From NCBI GenBank assembly GCA_903871805.1, contig CAIQIE010000165.1:1-33057 (forward strand): DNA of 33,057 nucleotides. Reading direction: 5' to 3'. The position numbers were made by a program, and so were the translations under genes. Below, piece by piece: positions 8,601-17,346 of the stretch (positions within the stretch are counted from its first letter, which is position 1; each line of letters begins with the position of its first letter). This DNA comes from an uncultured Planctomycetaceae bacterium. GTDB taxonomy: Bacteria; Planctomycetota; Planctomycetia; Planctomycetales; Planctomycetaceae. Under the pieces are notes generated by a model, which had not been told where the DNA came from, ran no database searches, and saw nothing but the letters and a program-made list of their open reading frames with translations.

Positions 8601-9568
8601 GCGTCCGTCTGGTCTTCGGCAAAACTAATCGCCCGTCGCAGGCGTTCTACCAGATAGCGAATATCCGCGCGTGCCTTTTCCTCAGCTGACAGTCGTTTTT
8701 CGTCCGAGGTGGCACGCTGTCCGGCCTGCATGGAACACACAATGGCGCCAACCGTATTGCCTCGCTCGTTGGCCCGGTCGCGGCGACGCAGCATTCGCAG
8801 GTAGGCACGATCCGAGGGGGTGACACCGACACCCAGCGTCCAGTCCCGGCGTGTGCTGGCAAGACTGGCTTCGTCACGCACCGTATGCGGAGTCACGTCG
8901 GGAATTGTGGCGCCGTAGGGCATTGTTCTGCGAAACAACTCTGCCGCGTTGATATCACGCGAAAGAACATCATCGACGTGATTTCGTCCGGCCAGCGATG
9001 GAAACCAGACCGGAAGCAAATCCGGTTCAAACCATTTCAATTCTAAATACAGGGCCGCAAATTCGCGCCATGCTTCCATTCGGGAATCGGGAACCACCAG
9101 CCGCAGTTCACTGCGAAGCACGAAGTGTGCTTCATCGAATTCCACCTGGCCCAGCCCCGCAATCCGCTCCTGAATTTCTGACCGCTGCAGCGACGCCTGA
9201 CTTTTGTCCAGCAAATCCCGATCAATCACGGCATGAAACAGTCGCCGCCAAACCTGCTGGAGCAGTTCCTGAACGGGCCAGTGTTCCAGTTCACCTTCTT
9301 CCGGCTGACAAATCAGAATGCATTGTGCGGCAAGGTTCTGGAACGTTTCCAGGCCCAGTTCGTCAGGATGCACAAGCTGACGCAGGTGTGCGGCATCAAC
9401 GACCTGGCTTTCCGTGTGTGGAATCGAGGGTGACAGCTTGACAAACCCGTGTAACTCGCGGATGACCCGACGAATCACCCGAGACTCGACAAGAAACGCG
9501 CCTGGTTCCGTCAGCGTTAAAGCCCGCCGTAATTCTTTGATTCTGCCTGGCCCGTCACCTGTCACCAC
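5657..9568 (-). CDS. Very large multi-pass membrane protein of unknown function
   Basis: I do not recognise a family for this 1303-residue protein. The first ~540 residues are a soluble, Arg/Leu-rich helical region. A first hydrophobic segment lies near 545-565 (FLIIPFGGAVVIVEGVRHL). A long Pro/Ala/Glu/Thr-rich linker of about 180 residues follows. Several membrane segments then lie between about 760 and 1025, among them YWVVSIGFLLMALIHLATF, ILGVIWSFVSFLIRIYVNLL and FNIFFIPGIFGFAVWEL. A C-terminal soluble domain of roughly 260 residues ends the protein. The start is GTG at 9568 with AAAGGAT about 8 bases upstream. The order of soluble part, linker, membrane bundle and soluble part suggests an inner-membrane scaffold or transport-related protein, but nothing pins a role. 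No partner gene on the same strand is close. Confidence 0.8.
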   Translation of the reverse strand: MVTGDGPGRIKELRRALTLTEPGAFLVESRVIRRVIRELHGFVKLSPSIPHTESQVVDAAHLRQLVHPDELGLETFQNLAAQCILICQPEEGELEHWPVQELLQQVWRRLFHAVIDRDLLDKSQASLQRSEIQERIAGLGQVEFDEAHFVLRSELRLVVPDSRMEAWREFAALYLELKWFEPDLLPVWFPSLAGRNHVDDVLSRDINAAELFRRTMPYGATIPDVTPHTVRDEASLASTRRDWTLGVGVTPSDRAYLRMLRRRDRANERGNTVGAIVCSMQAGQRATSDEKRLSAEEKARADIRYLVERLRRAISFAEDQTDAWQASLWELATNAIHGFWNSEKRLLFDLQKVCLDHERVTYKVDLVTWLISRGKRPIRRPLGSLREVMMANHLTSAASRLVYVRLSGVERDRLTGLLNRAAHLSEAQMRERLRPVLQKTLRDVQLIPENVPEHVAFDKLVDDALDSIADRGYLTMGYLRDSISKNDLKLPDLTDVRDLWRGDYLLRADDRLDVAMDGVYRRGEFYLRLLQTTSSVFFGNRTGRFTTLFLIIPFGGAVVIVEGVRHLAHMLHGKPKTVPTELEPAASPVSQPELPHEVAQPSEAASVELPVDDFAPVAHETDPAPRLAFFPPASDRATEPTGPEPLQTLSPTLAGSPEILAPDSAGHSAVTQTVFVANTSPDVTQIPTLEVDRPAELAPFTTSFVPSQVPAQSAAQTGASGGRKTEVPQVGQQTTVIEVEPHDARDAIDQIVQNRMETAYWVVSIGFLLMALIHLATFRRRFLRFLMSALKFVRKLLVDYPLFFVRLPIVQKVWRHRVVVKFRRFVLTPGLLALGVARGLPWLLSGEPGSWGWFAVISVLFSMALNSRLGRDTQEVTAEWIGNAWHKLRARVFVALFDFVLDGFRMLLNFIERFIYAVDEWLRFHSDESWLSIVTKAILGVIWSFVSFLIRIYVNLLIEPTFHPVKHFPVVTVAHKMILPGLFLIQKNMVQLLQPYLGLALAESVTWFNIFFIPGIFGFAVWELKENWRLYASNRRPRLLPMAVGSHGETVARLLRPGFHSGTLPKLFRKLRRLEHQLPSFRRFSARRAARGQLEHVEVAIRNFVARELIRLLELCPVWKDAKIQCGHIHVASNSFYIDLECAFLGEQPLRILFQEQSGWVVASVADPGCLRFASADQIRALQNALEGFYRKCGIDMVREQMEDSLLHKHPYDINGEGLIIWPHGHFRNELSVDLNRKGSLRPVPVAEAMGAGLEPVDRVAVLFFESQTDWDGWVARWTTGDTTELPSACRMSPRFRLIAAIR

Positions 9569-10170
9569 GACGTCTATCCTTTGAAGTCAGGCTATCCCCG
9601 AAATCACCAACGCCCCACACAGATTGAATGTCTCTGCGTTTTCCCCGCGGCTCCGCTTGCCGACCGCAGGAGTCATCTGCAGGACTTTATCAGAGACGAC
9701 GCCTTTTTTTGAGGGAGTCTAGCGATTGGAATCCCCGGGAAACAATTTCCAGAGGCAAAACCCGGCAACAACTTTGAACTGGTCCGATCTGTGTAGCCAG
9801 ACGGGCGGATTCCCTGATTCGGGCGATTTCGGAGGTTTGGGGGATTTCAATAGAAATCGCGAGCTGCCAGGATCGATTCTTCCGGATTGCGCCGAGAGTT
9901 CCGACGTTGCCATGGTCTGATGGACCTGCCGTTGCAAAAATTGCGGGGAAGGAACGGTTGATACGGCCGGGAAACTTTAAGAAATTCCTGCGGAAACACA
10001 TCTGGTGGCCTCAGAAAAACACATCCGGAATTTTCGGCACCAGGCCAATAAAACTGCCGATTTTCGAACTCATTCCCTCGCTTTTTGCCGCTTGCTGCAA
10101 TTTCTCCGACTGTCTGTCAGAATGCCGGGTGGTTGTTTCGGGATCTGAAAACTAAAGGATTTGTTGCTGC
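9569..10170. other. 602-base intergenic region upstream of cmk
   Basis: This is a divergent gap between the large membrane protein and cytidylate kinase. Short frames cross it on both strands, for example 9690-10001 (-) and 9907-10155 (+). None resembles a known protein or has a convincing ribosome binding site. Promoters for both flanking genes should be here. I see no clear repeat or RNA structure. Confidence 0.4.
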
Positions 10171-10812
10171 ATGATCATCACAATTGACGGCCCGGCCGGA
10201 TCCGGGAAAAGCACCGTGGCAAGATGCCTTGCGGAGCGACTGGGACTTCGTTTTCTGGATACGGGTGCTATGTATCGCGCCATTGCCCTGGCAGTGATCC
10301 GCACCGGGAAAAGCCTGAACGACGCTGCGACTATTGCTCAGGTTGCGCAATTAGCCCAGATTCGTTTTCAGGGAAATCAGCTGCTGCTGAATGAATGTGA
10401 CGTGACCAGCGAAATTCGGGCTCCTGAAGTCTCTTCCGGAGCGTCCCTTGTCGCCGCAATTCCCGAAGTGCGGTATCAGCTTGTCCGTCTGCAGCAGGAA
10501 ATTGGCCGGGAAGGCAGCATGGTCACGGAGGGGCGAGATCAGGGCACCGTTGTTTTTCCTGACGCGGAGCACAAGTACTTTTTGACCGCATCCCTGGATG
10601 CCCGAGCCAATCGGCGTTTGGACGAGTTGTCACGCAAAGGGATCCCCGGCTCTTTTGAAGAAGTGCGGGAGCAGATACGGCTGCGTGACGAACGTGACGA
10701 ACAGCGTGAACTGGCGCCGATGAAGCCGGCCTCGGATGCTGTCCTGGTGGACACGTCTCATTTGCCGGTGGAAGACGTCGTTCAACTGCTGATGCGGCAA
10801 ATTCAGACGTGA
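10171..10812 (+). CDS. cmk: Cytidylate kinase
   Basis: The 213-residue enzyme transfers phosphate from ATP to CMP or dCMP in pyrimidine nucleotide recycling. The P-loop GPAGSGKST stands at residues 7-15 after MIITID, followed by FLDTGAMYRAIAL, the family's CMP-binding region. VTEGRDQGTVVFPDAEHKYFLTA corresponds to the usual EGRDxGTVVFP motif, and RLRDERDEQRELAPMKPASDA to the lid and C-terminal Asp region. The last helix keeps DTSHLPVEDVV. The length is close to the bacterial norm of 215-230. The ATG at 10171 is preceded by AAAGGAT. The gene converges with the DUF2314-like gene. Confidence 0.96.
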   Translation: MIITIDGPAGSGKSTVARCLAERLGLRFLDTGAMYRAIALAVIRTGKSLNDAATIAQVAQLAQIRFQGNQLLLNECDVTSEIRAPEVSSGASLVAAIPEVRYQLVRLQQEIGREGSMVTEGRDQGTVVFPDAEHKYFLTASLDARANRRLDELSRKGIPGSFEEVREQIRLRDERDEQRELAPMKPASDAVLVDTSHLPVEDVVQLLMRQIQT

Positions 10813-10846
10813 ATTGACTGCCGAAGGACCTTGCAATTGTCAGGGA

Positions 10847-11896
10847 CTACTGCTTCTGATTTTGCGTTGCGTCGGCAGACTCGCGTGACAGAAGTTCTAC
10901 AAGAAATCCGCCCACAGGCTGCTCTGTCACGGGGTCCGTGTAGATCCAGTCTGACAGATTGCTGATCGCTCCGGTGACTGGATCCCCCTGTTTCAAAGTC
11001 GTCAGCAGGGCCGGTTGATTGGCCAGTGTTCCACGAACCGTGTCGCCGTCAATTCCGGTCACCTCGATCCACATGATTTCTGTCTTTTCACCGTCACGGA
11101 AGGGCATCAGAACATTGAATGAATGCGTGGCTGCAGGAGTTCGCTTGCGGAAGGCCTGCACGAATGTTGGCCATTCCTGCTGTGCTTTTTTGGTTGCCGC
11201 TTTCATTTCTGCCGCATTACTTCCGGCATCCAGCACGGGGGTCTGCACGGCCGTTTCCAGAGCCGCGATGGGATCCTGATCCTGTAGCAGTTCCGTGACG
11301 TTGTCTGGTGCTGCAAGGATGATGTTTTTGCCGGGCACCAGCACACCCAGGACGCTGGGTTCCGCGTCCGGCCTGATCTGCAGACACTTGACCAGCATGG
11401 TGCACATCTGCCGATAAGCGGCTGGTTCTACCCCGGCGGCCGTTTCATCTGGCTGTTCGGGGATCAGTTCCACAGCGACCCATGCCGTGTGAGCGTTCAG
11501 CCGTTTTCGAGTGCGCAGTTCATCCAGGTCCGCAAGTTGCTCCTTAGAAAAGAACGCACTGCGTCCAAAGCGAAGGGTGTAGTGTTTCGTTCCTGAGTGC
11601 ACCAGAAAGTCGCCATTTTTTCGCACAATGGAATTGCCCTGCCCTGGTGGCGAGTTTTCCTCGACGCCAGCTTTGGCACTGAGACCGGCCATGACAGCCT
11701 GTTGAACTTGTGTGTCCGATAAGACCAACGGCTTGTTCAGCAGCAGAATGACGCTGCGGTTTCCGTCACCGGGGAAAGTTCCGACGGCTTTGGTGGATAC
11801 GGGCTTCGCTGAGTCCTGACAGGCAGATCCGGCGGGACTCAGGGAAAAACTAATCAGGCCAGTGAGCATCAGGAGACGTGCGGAGGTAAAAAACAT
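10847..11896 (-). CDS. Exported protein with DUF2314-like C-terminal domain
   Basis: I chose the ATG at 11896, giving 349 residues. From there the protein opens with a clear export signal (MFFTSARLLMLTGLISFSL), ending near SPAGSACQ. The longer frame from 12031 would bury that signal behind 45 residues. The last ~110 residues match the pattern of DUF2314: TEIMWIEVTGIDGDTVRGTLANQ, then LKQGDPVTGAISNLSDWIYTD. That domain is often found in uncharacterised bacterial proteins and has no established activity. The central region (VAVELIPEQ, LGVLVPGKNIILAAPDN) is not recognised. The exact mode of export, by signal peptidase I or as a lipoprotein, is unclear because the lipobox is poor. Confidence 0.75.
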   Translation of the reverse strand: MFFTSARLLMLTGLISFSLSPAGSACQDSAKPVSTKAVGTFPGDGNRSVILLLNKPLVLSDTQVQQAVMAGLSAKAGVEENSPPGQGNSIVRKNGDFLVHSGTKHYTLRFGRSAFFSKEQLADLDELRTRKRLNAHTAWVAVELIPEQPDETAAGVEPAAYRQMCTMLVKCLQIRPDAEPSVLGVLVPGKNIILAAPDNVTELLQDQDPIAALETAVQTPVLDAGSNAAEMKAATKKAQQEWPTFVQAFRKRTPAATHSFNVLMPFRDGEKTEIMWIEVTGIDGDTVRGTLANQPALLTTLKQGDPVTGAISNLSDWIYTDPVTEQPVGGFLVELLSRESADATQNQKQ

Positions 11897-12340
11897 GGAA
11901 ATTGCCTGCGAAAAAGTCTTCAAACCGGTGACGTCGTCCCTGGACACGGCATCCCACTTAGGGAAAATCCCGGGTAACTGGATCCTGAGAAATTCCAGAT
12001 CATCAGAAAGCAGAGTAGCGGTAGACTTCAAATTGCTGCAACATGAACGTTTTCGGGATTTTCCACCCGGGAATGCTTGCAGGTGATGCCACGAAGAATC
12101 AAGGTTCCAATTCCGGTCTTCTCAGGAACTCCGACGCATTGAAAAGTGCGGCCAGACTGAGAAAATGCGGTGCACTGTGGCCGCTGGACCTGAGGGGGCT
12201 GTGACCAGTCCATGTGAGGTTGAGCAGATTCCCGCTGTGGCCTCATCGTTTCCTGACAGGCTCAGGAAAATCCGGTTGATATTGAAAAACGAGATATAAA
12301 ACGCCGTCGTCAGGCGATGGCGAGAGAAAGAGATTCCGTC
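11897..12340. other. Divergent region upstream of lysC
   Basis: This gap separates the DUF2314-like gene from lysC. TTGATA at 12276-12281 and TATAAA at 12295-12300 look like promoter hexamers. They are only 13 bases apart, too close for a normal sigma-70 promoter, so I do not call one. No lysine-riboswitch-like architecture was apparent by eye. Confidence 0.35.
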
Positions 12341-14128
12341 GTGTCCGTGATCGTTCAGAAGTTTGGTGGAACCAGCGTCGCTAACGCCGAAAAGATTCGT
12401 CATGCTGCAATGCGTGCTGTGGAGGCCAAACGGCGTGGCTTTGATGTTGTGGTCGTGGTCAGTGCACGAGGACATAAGACGGATGAGCTGATCGAACTGG
12501 CTCATGGCATCACGAAAAACCCGCGCCCGCGGGAAATGGACATGCTGTTGTCCACGGGGGAACAGGAATCCGTGGCATTGATGGCCATGGCCGTCCATGA
12601 GTTGGGGGAAGACGCGATCAGTCTGACCGGAGCACAGATTGGTGTGCTTACGGACACAACGCACACTCGGGCACGCATCGTCAGCATTTCCACAGAGCGC
12701 ATGAAAGAACTGCTGGCGGCTGGAAACATTGTGATTGCTGCCGGGTTCCAGGGTGTCGATTCCGCTATGAACATTACGACGCTGGGACGCGGCGGCAGCG
12801 ACACCACGGCCACCGCACTGGCGGCTGTTCTGAACGCGGAGCTGTGCGAAATCTACACGGATGTGGAGGGTGTTTTCACCACAGACCCCCGCGTCGTGGC
12901 CTCGGCTCGCAAGGTCGAACGGATTTCCTATGACGAGATGCTGGAACTTGCCAGTCTCGGTGCGGGTGTGATGCATTCGCGGTCCATCGAATTCGCGAAA
13001 AAATTCTCTGTGCCCCTGCGAGTTCGCCCTTCCTACTCGGACGGGCCCGGAACTTTGATTGCCCCGGAAACGGACGAAGCAAACTCCATCGTCACCGGCG
13101 TCGCATTTGTTAGAAACGAAGCCCTGATTACACTGGTGGGATTGCCGGATCAGCCCGGAGTCATGAGCAGTCTGTTTACGGCACTTTCCGGGGCGAAGAT
13201 TCCCGTGGATATGGTTGTACAGAATGTCGGTCGGGAAGGTTTTGCAAATGTGTCGTTTACGGTTGCCGAGGATGAATTGCCGGCGGCCATGCGAGTCGTC
13301 TCCGCTGCCGCCGAGACTCTGAAAGTTCAGTCTGTGCAGCAGACCACAGAACTCTCCAAGGTCTCGATCGTCGGGCACGGGATGCAGACCCACACGGGTG
13401 TCGCCGCGCGAATGTTCCAGATCCTTGCTGATAGCGGGATCAACATCCGTGTGGTGACCACCAGCGAAATCAAGATCTCCGTACTCATCGATCGAACTCG
13501 TTGCAGCGACGCGGTGGAGGCTGTGCACAACGGCTTCGGGCTCAATCAACCCACTCGAACCCTGCCGGACATTGGCCGAAGTGCCGTGCGAATTGGCAGT
13601 TCACGCAGTGTTGATGCCGAGGTGGTTGCCGACATCGTCTCACGACTGGAAGGCATGGAGAGCATTCTGGTGAGCGACGTTTCCGCCGATACGCAGCAGT
13701 CTCGGATCACCGTGACCGGGCTTCCCGATGACCCAGGCGTCGCCCGCGACGTCTTTGCCGCAGTCGGAGAAGGTGGCGTTCTGGTGGACATGATCATTCA
13801 GAACGTGGCAAGGGATGGGAAAGCCAGTATTTCCTTCACCGTGCCTGGCGAAGACCTGGAACGCTCGCTGCAACTGCTGCGTCCGTTCTCTGACGCTCAT
13901 AAAGAAACTCTGGTCACATCAGACCGCCATATTTGCAAGCTGACGATTGCCGGGATTGGTTTGCGAAGCCACACGGATGTTGGTCGACGTGTCTTCCGCA
14001 CGCTGGCGACACATCACATCAACGTGCAGATGCTGAACACCAGCGAAATTAAGCTCAGCATTGTCATTGCGGCCGTGGAAGCGGAGCGAGCCCTGAAGAT
14101 CCTGCGCAGCGAATTTGGGCTGCCATAA
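12341..14128 (+). CDS. lysC: Aspartate kinase with four ACT domains
   Basis: The enzyme phosphorylates L-aspartate with ATP, the first step toward lysine, threonine and methionine. The kinase domain begins VIVQKFGGTSV and includes TTLGRGGSDTTATALAA and YTDVEGVFTTDPR, all typical. Four ACT modules follow, at about residues 260-327, 338-400, 455-517 and 531-592 in the 595-residue form. The repeats ITLVGLPDQPGVM and ITVTGLPDDPGVA mark modules 1 and 3. VSIVGHGMQTHTGVA and LTIAGIGLRSHTDVG mark modules 2 and 4. Most bacterial enzymes have two ACT domains; the doubled form is known from cyanobacteria. I prefer the GTG at 12341, with AGAAAGAGA about 7 bases upstream. The ATG at 12317 (603 residues) is possible. 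Feedback control by lysine and/or threonine is likely. Confidence 0.95.
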   Translation: MSVIVQKFGGTSVANAEKIRHAAMRAVEAKRRGFDVVVVVSARGHKTDELIELAHGITKNPRPREMDMLLSTGEQESVALMAMAVHELGEDAISLTGAQIGVLTDTTHTRARIVSISTERMKELLAAGNIVIAAGFQGVDSAMNITTLGRGGSDTTATALAAVLNAELCEIYTDVEGVFTTDPRVVASARKVERISYDEMLELASLGAGVMHSRSIEFAKKFSVPLRVRPSYSDGPGTLIAPETDEANSIVTGVAFVRNEALITLVGLPDQPGVMSSLFTALSGAKIPVDMVVQNVGREGFANVSFTVAEDELPAAMRVVSAAAETLKVQSVQQTTELSKVSIVGHGMQTHTGVAARMFQILADSGINIRVVTTSEIKISVLIDRTRCSDAVEAVHNGFGLNQPTRTLPDIGRSAVRIGSSRSVDAEVVADIVSRLEGMESILVSDVSADTQQSRITVTGLPDDPGVARDVFAAVGEGGVLVDMIIQNVARDGKASISFTVPGEDLERSLQLLRPFSDAHKETLVTSDRHICKLTIAGIGLRSHTDVGRRVFRTLATHHINVQMLNTSEIKLSIVIAAVEAERALKILRSEFGLP

Positions 14129-14130
14129 AA

Positions 14131-14157
14131 CCGGAACGGCGCGAGCCGTCCGGTGTC
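14131..14157. terminator. Hairpin after lysC, containing a repeated 20-mer
   Basis: ACCGG-A-ACGGC, a GCGA loop and GCCGTCCGGT form a stem of 10 bp with one bulged A, just after the lysC stop and before the convergent gene. Its 3' part (14138-14157) recurs exactly, in inverted orientation, at 17477-17496. That recurrence between another convergent pair suggests a dispersed palindromic repeat used as a transcription stop. No T-tract follows. Confidence 0.5.
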
Positions 14158-14259
14158 GGAAAGCTGCTGAACGACTCACCGGAGGTCTTGCGCCCCGCCG
14201 TTTTTATGTGCCTGATCGTCTGAAAAGCAGAATGATCGCTTTTGCGATTCCGTGGTGGG

Positions 14260-14772
14260 TTACTTTGTGGCTTCGGCCGCAGGCACCTCTGCGGAGGCGG
14301 ACGCGTCAGCAGCAGGCGTTGTCGCGGGGCGCAGTTTCTGATTATCCCGAACTTTGACGACGCCACTCATCGCAATGATGATCGCTGCCAGCAGCAGGAC
14401 CACGCCGCTCCATTTGGCCGACTGATTGCGGTATTTTTGAGTGCCGGCGGAGCGTCCAACGAGGGCGGAGGCAAAGAAGAAGGCAGCGAATGCCAGAATA
14501 ATCTTGGTTCCGATCAAAGCATGGTACAGTCCGTCGCCCTTGTGCGAGGCCATTGCCATCCAGTAGTTGATGCCTCCGGATAGAATAAACAGACCGATCC
14601 CGGCGTGCACGAACTTCTTCCATCGCAGACGGATGGCTTCCATTTCCTCGGGGCGGCCTGCGAGCACGGGGGCGACGACAAATCTCAGAGATGTCATGCC
14701 ACCAATCAGAACCACAGCGGTGCCCACATGGACCCAGCGAAGAAGCACAGACAACAGGAACATCGGATCCAT
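14260..14772 (-). CDS. Four-helix integral membrane protein of unknown function
   Basis: The 170-residue protein has four predicted membrane helices: FLLSVLLRWVHVGTAVVLIG, FVHAGIGLFILSGGINYWMA, LIGTKIILAFAAFFFASAL and WSGVVLLLAAIIIAMSGVV. It ends in a soluble Ala/Pro/Thr-rich tail. The RWVHVGTAVVLIGG start and the spacing resemble small CopD-like or DUF2269-like membrane proteins. In those families a histidine in the first helix may bind copper or heme. This link is a resemblance, not a firm assignment. The ATG at 14772 is preceded by a modest GGA. It converges with lysC, and the next upstream gene on its strand is 269 bases away. Confidence 0.7.
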   Translation of the reverse strand: MDPMFLLSVLLRWVHVGTAVVLIGGMTSLRFVVAPVLAGRPEEMEAIRLRWKKFVHAGIGLFILSGGINYWMAMASHKGDGLYHALIGTKIILAFAAFFFASALVGRSAGTQKYRNQSAKWSGVVLLLAAIIIAMSGVVKVRDNQKLRPATTPAADASASAEVPAAEATK

Positions 14773-15041
14773 AATTCAATTTCCATCAGGCTTTGGCATT
14801 CCGCAGCATGCCAGACTTAAAAAACACTCTCGACAATGACGGCATTCGCGGTATTCAGCGTCACAGCAGCGGACCAGTGGCCGACCGGCAGCACAGACCA
14901 GTGCCGGGTATAGTAGACACAACCCGTCAACTGGCGACCAGAGCAGCTTAGTTCCGGGGCACGCATTTTCCGTGGTCAGGTTGTCCGACTTCCTGAAAAC
15001 GCGGGGAAAATCGAAGAAAATGCCATATTGATTGGCCGCTG

Positions 15042-15971
15042 CTACCGGTTCCTGAGCTGACGTTCCCGCAGTTGGGTCCACGAAATCAGTTCAATTCCCA
15101 TACCTTCAATCTGGCGACGAACGTCAGCATCCGAAAAGATGCGGGTATCGTTACCCCGAACGAAATGACTTCCGGTGATTGCCTGCAGTTCCGAATCATC
15201 GATCCCGCAATGAATAATCATCTGGCTGACCCCTGGTTTCAGATTTTGAAAGGTTTCCAGATAACGCTGCAATCGCTGCTCATGAGTTTTCCCATCGTAG
15301 TATTGGAAGAGGTAATCGATGACGGGAAGGGACTGGGCCTGCAGCAGTTGAATGTACTGCAGATTTTTTGAGAACAGGTCGGGATAGTCCGGGGCCAGTT
15401 CCGGTTCGGGATGTCGCATGATCATGACGGGCAGATTGTATTCCAGGCCCAGGCGCACATAAATTTCCAGCATTTCGCTGGTTGACACCACCGTTCCCAT
15501 GTGAGTGTCCAGATGACTGAGCCGAATTCCAGCCTTGAGAGCCCGGTCGATCTGCGCTTTGAGTTCTATCTCCACTTCGACAGGGCGTGCCATATTGCGG
15601 ACGTCTTCTTTGTTGCGATGCAGGTAGCCATTGGCATCCACAAGCGTCGGAACTTTGTCGCGTCCGGCGACCGGGCCCCAGCGATAGGACTGAAACTCGG
15701 AATTCAAAGTCAGATGAATTCCGAAATCCATTTCCGGATGCTGACGGGCCCATTCGGCGAATTCTGGAAACCAGGGACAGGGAACCATGATGCTGCAGGA
15801 CGTCACCAGCCCCGTTTCCATGGCGGCGATCGTCGCCCTGTTCACGGAATGGCTCATGCCGGCATCATCTGAATGAATGATCAGGGATCTGGCAGCTGGT
15901 GCGGATGGATCCTGAGCGAAAAGTGAAATCCACGGTAGGAAGGCGAGGGCCAGGAACAACGGTCGGGACAC
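15042..15971 (-). CDS. Secreted ChbG/HpnK (YdjC)-type carbohydrate deacetylase
   Basis: This predicted metal-dependent deacetylase removes N-acetyl groups from sugars or glycolipids. Residues 1-19 form a signal peptide (PLFLALAFLPWISLFAQ), so it acts outside the cytoplasm. Metal-binding and catalytic signatures are visible in order. SLIIHSDDAGMSHSVN holds the Asp pair, and FGIHLTLNSE the first His. LSHLDTHMGT holds the second metal ligand, and MIIHCGIDD lies near the end. The 309-residue length is normal. The start is GTG at 15971 with AAAGGT about 7 bases upstream. Its substrate cannot be told. Sugar-related exported enzymes are frequent in planctomycetes, and the double esterase in this window may serve similar material. 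Confidence 0.85.
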   Translation of the reverse strand: MSRPLFLALAFLPWISLFAQDPSAPAARSLIIHSDDAGMSHSVNRATIAAMETGLVTSCSIMVPCPWFPEFAEWARQHPEMDFGIHLTLNSEFQSYRWGPVAGRDKVPTLVDANGYLHRNKEDVRNMARPVEVEIELKAQIDRALKAGIRLSHLDTHMGTVVSTSEMLEIYVRLGLEYNLPVMIMRHPEPELAPDYPDLFSKNLQYIQLLQAQSLPVIDYLFQYYDGKTHEQRLQRYLETFQNLKPGVSQMIIHCGIDDSELQAITGSHFVRGNDTRIFSDADVRRQIEGMGIELISWTQLRERQLRNR

Positions 15972-16553
15972 AGCAGACCTTTGGGGTTTGGTTTGGTGTT
16001 AAAAAGGTGCGCGGTCTATGCACCGGCAGCAGCGGACCGGAAATTGTGTCCACGGGTCGGATGATAACAGCTTTTCCAGCTGAGTCCCGGCTTCAGGAAT
16101 GAGAGTTGACCGTCGTTTCGGTCGTATTCATCAATACGCAGTGATCCCGCGGGCCTTCCGTTGCCATCCAACGTCCGAGGTGGATGTTTTGTGCGCCGCA
16201 GCGACGGGATCAGGCGAACAGTCAAAAATTCCGCGGTCGACCGAAGACCCCTTGTGTCGTTCGCAGCAGGCTTTTTGCTGACCAGAACCCGATCGCTGGC
16301 TGGGGTGACTTTGGCTATTCTTATTGAAATTCCTGAAAATTCGCAGGCTTTGTCGATCTCCGTTTTGCTGCTAAAATGAAGGTGGGCGTGGCCGTTGGTA
16401 ACACTTGTCCAAAGATGTCAGGTCTGACAGCAATCCGGTTCCGGATGGCCGTTCAGTGAATCTTCGTCCAGTGTGTGCCGTGTCGACGGTGCGTAGCAGT
16501 ATTCGGGGCATTTCTTTAGGGTTGCTCCGGCTTTTGGTGATATAGGCGGGCTG
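15972..16553. other. 582-base divergent intergenic region
   Basis: This stretch lies between the deacetylase and the MBL-fold hydrolase. Short frames such as 16099-16281 have no recognisable product. Promoters for both genes are expected. I found no repeat, tRNA or strong hairpin. Confidence 0.4.
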
Positions 16554-17342
16554 ATGCTGGAACGACGCGAGTTATTTCCGAACGTCATCGAACTGAATTT
16601 TCAGGCACGTCGCCGTTTGGGTTGCTGTGTCTATCTGGTGTATTCCAGTTCAGAGTGGTTGCTTCTGGACATTGGGTACGAAGACACGGTGGATGATCTG
16701 ATTGAGTTGATTCGTCAGATGGATTTTCCTCTGGCCAACTGTCGTTATCTGGTGGCGACGCATGCCGATGCGGACCATGTGCAGGGATTCCGTCGAGCCA
16801 AGGAGCTGCTTCCCAACGCACAGCTGGTTGCCCATCCACACGCGCAAACGATTCTGGAATCCAATGATCGTATCGCCGCATTTGCAGAGATTCCGGCTCA
16901 GCAGATTTCCATCGATCTGCCGGAACTAAAGATCGATCGTGCAATCGACGAGGGTGATACGCTGAAGCTGGATGATTTGTCGCTGGAAGTCTGGCATACC
17001 CCGGGGCACGCCGTGGGCCAGCTTTCGTTTCGGCTCGGCCGGCTGCTGTTTTCGGGCGACAACATCTTTCGTGACGGCTGCGTGGGCAGCATTGATGCGC
17101 ACCACGGTTCTGATCTGCCCGCGTTTATTGAATCTCTCAAGCGGATTCAGGGCAGTGGTGTCGAGTGGCTGCTGCCCAGTCACGGGCCCGCATTCCGCAA
17201 TGACCGCAAATTGCTGCAGTCCGCCATTGATCGGCTGGACCGCTATCAGCACATGGCGGACTTTGGCACCTGCGCGGTGGACTGGCCACTGCTGGACGAA
17301 TGGGAATCCGAATTGGCACGTGGGATTCATCCGGCGGGCTGA
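16554..17342 (+). CDS. MBL-fold metallo-hydrolase
   Basis: The 262-residue protein of the metallo-beta-lactamase superfamily is probably a hydrolase with two zinc or iron ions. The metal motif [11 protein letters not shown] (residues 69-79) supplies His70, Asp72, Asp74 and His75. Further ligands are His152 in [12 protein letters not shown], Asp169 in LLFSGDNIF and His210 in LLPSHGPAF. All expected ligands are therefore present, although the first His position reads HADADH instead of the common HxHxDH. The pattern fits general glyoxalase II-like hydrolases, and the substrate is open. No signal peptide is seen, so it is cytoplasmic. It converges on the PQQ-like membrane protein, with repeats between them. 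Confidence 0.88.
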   Translation: MLERRELFPNVIELNFQARRRLGCCVYLVYSSSEWLLLDIGYEDTVDDLIELIRQMDFPLANCRYLVATHADADHVQGFRRAKELLPNAQLVAHPHAQTILESNDRIAAFAEIPAQQISIDLPELKIDRAIDEGDTLKLDDLSLEVWHTPGHAVGQLSFRLGRLLFSGDNIFRDGCVGSIDAHHGSDLPAFIESLKRIQGSGVEWLLPSHGPAFRNDRKLLQSAIDRLDRYQHMADFGTCAVDWPLLDEWESELARGIHPAG

Positions 17343-17346
17343 GGCT

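Noticed and set aside
9907-10155. An 82-codon frame upstream of cmk
   Set aside because: No ribosome binding site, no family resemblance, and codon use unlike its neighbours.
12276-12300. TTGATA and TATAAA as the lysC promoter
   Set aside because: The hexamers are only 13 bases apart, too close for a standard sigma-70 promoter.
12122-13549. A 475-codon open frame on the minus strand
   Set aside because: It is antisense to the unmistakable aspartate kinase gene and His/Gly-rich, as expected from a shadow frame.
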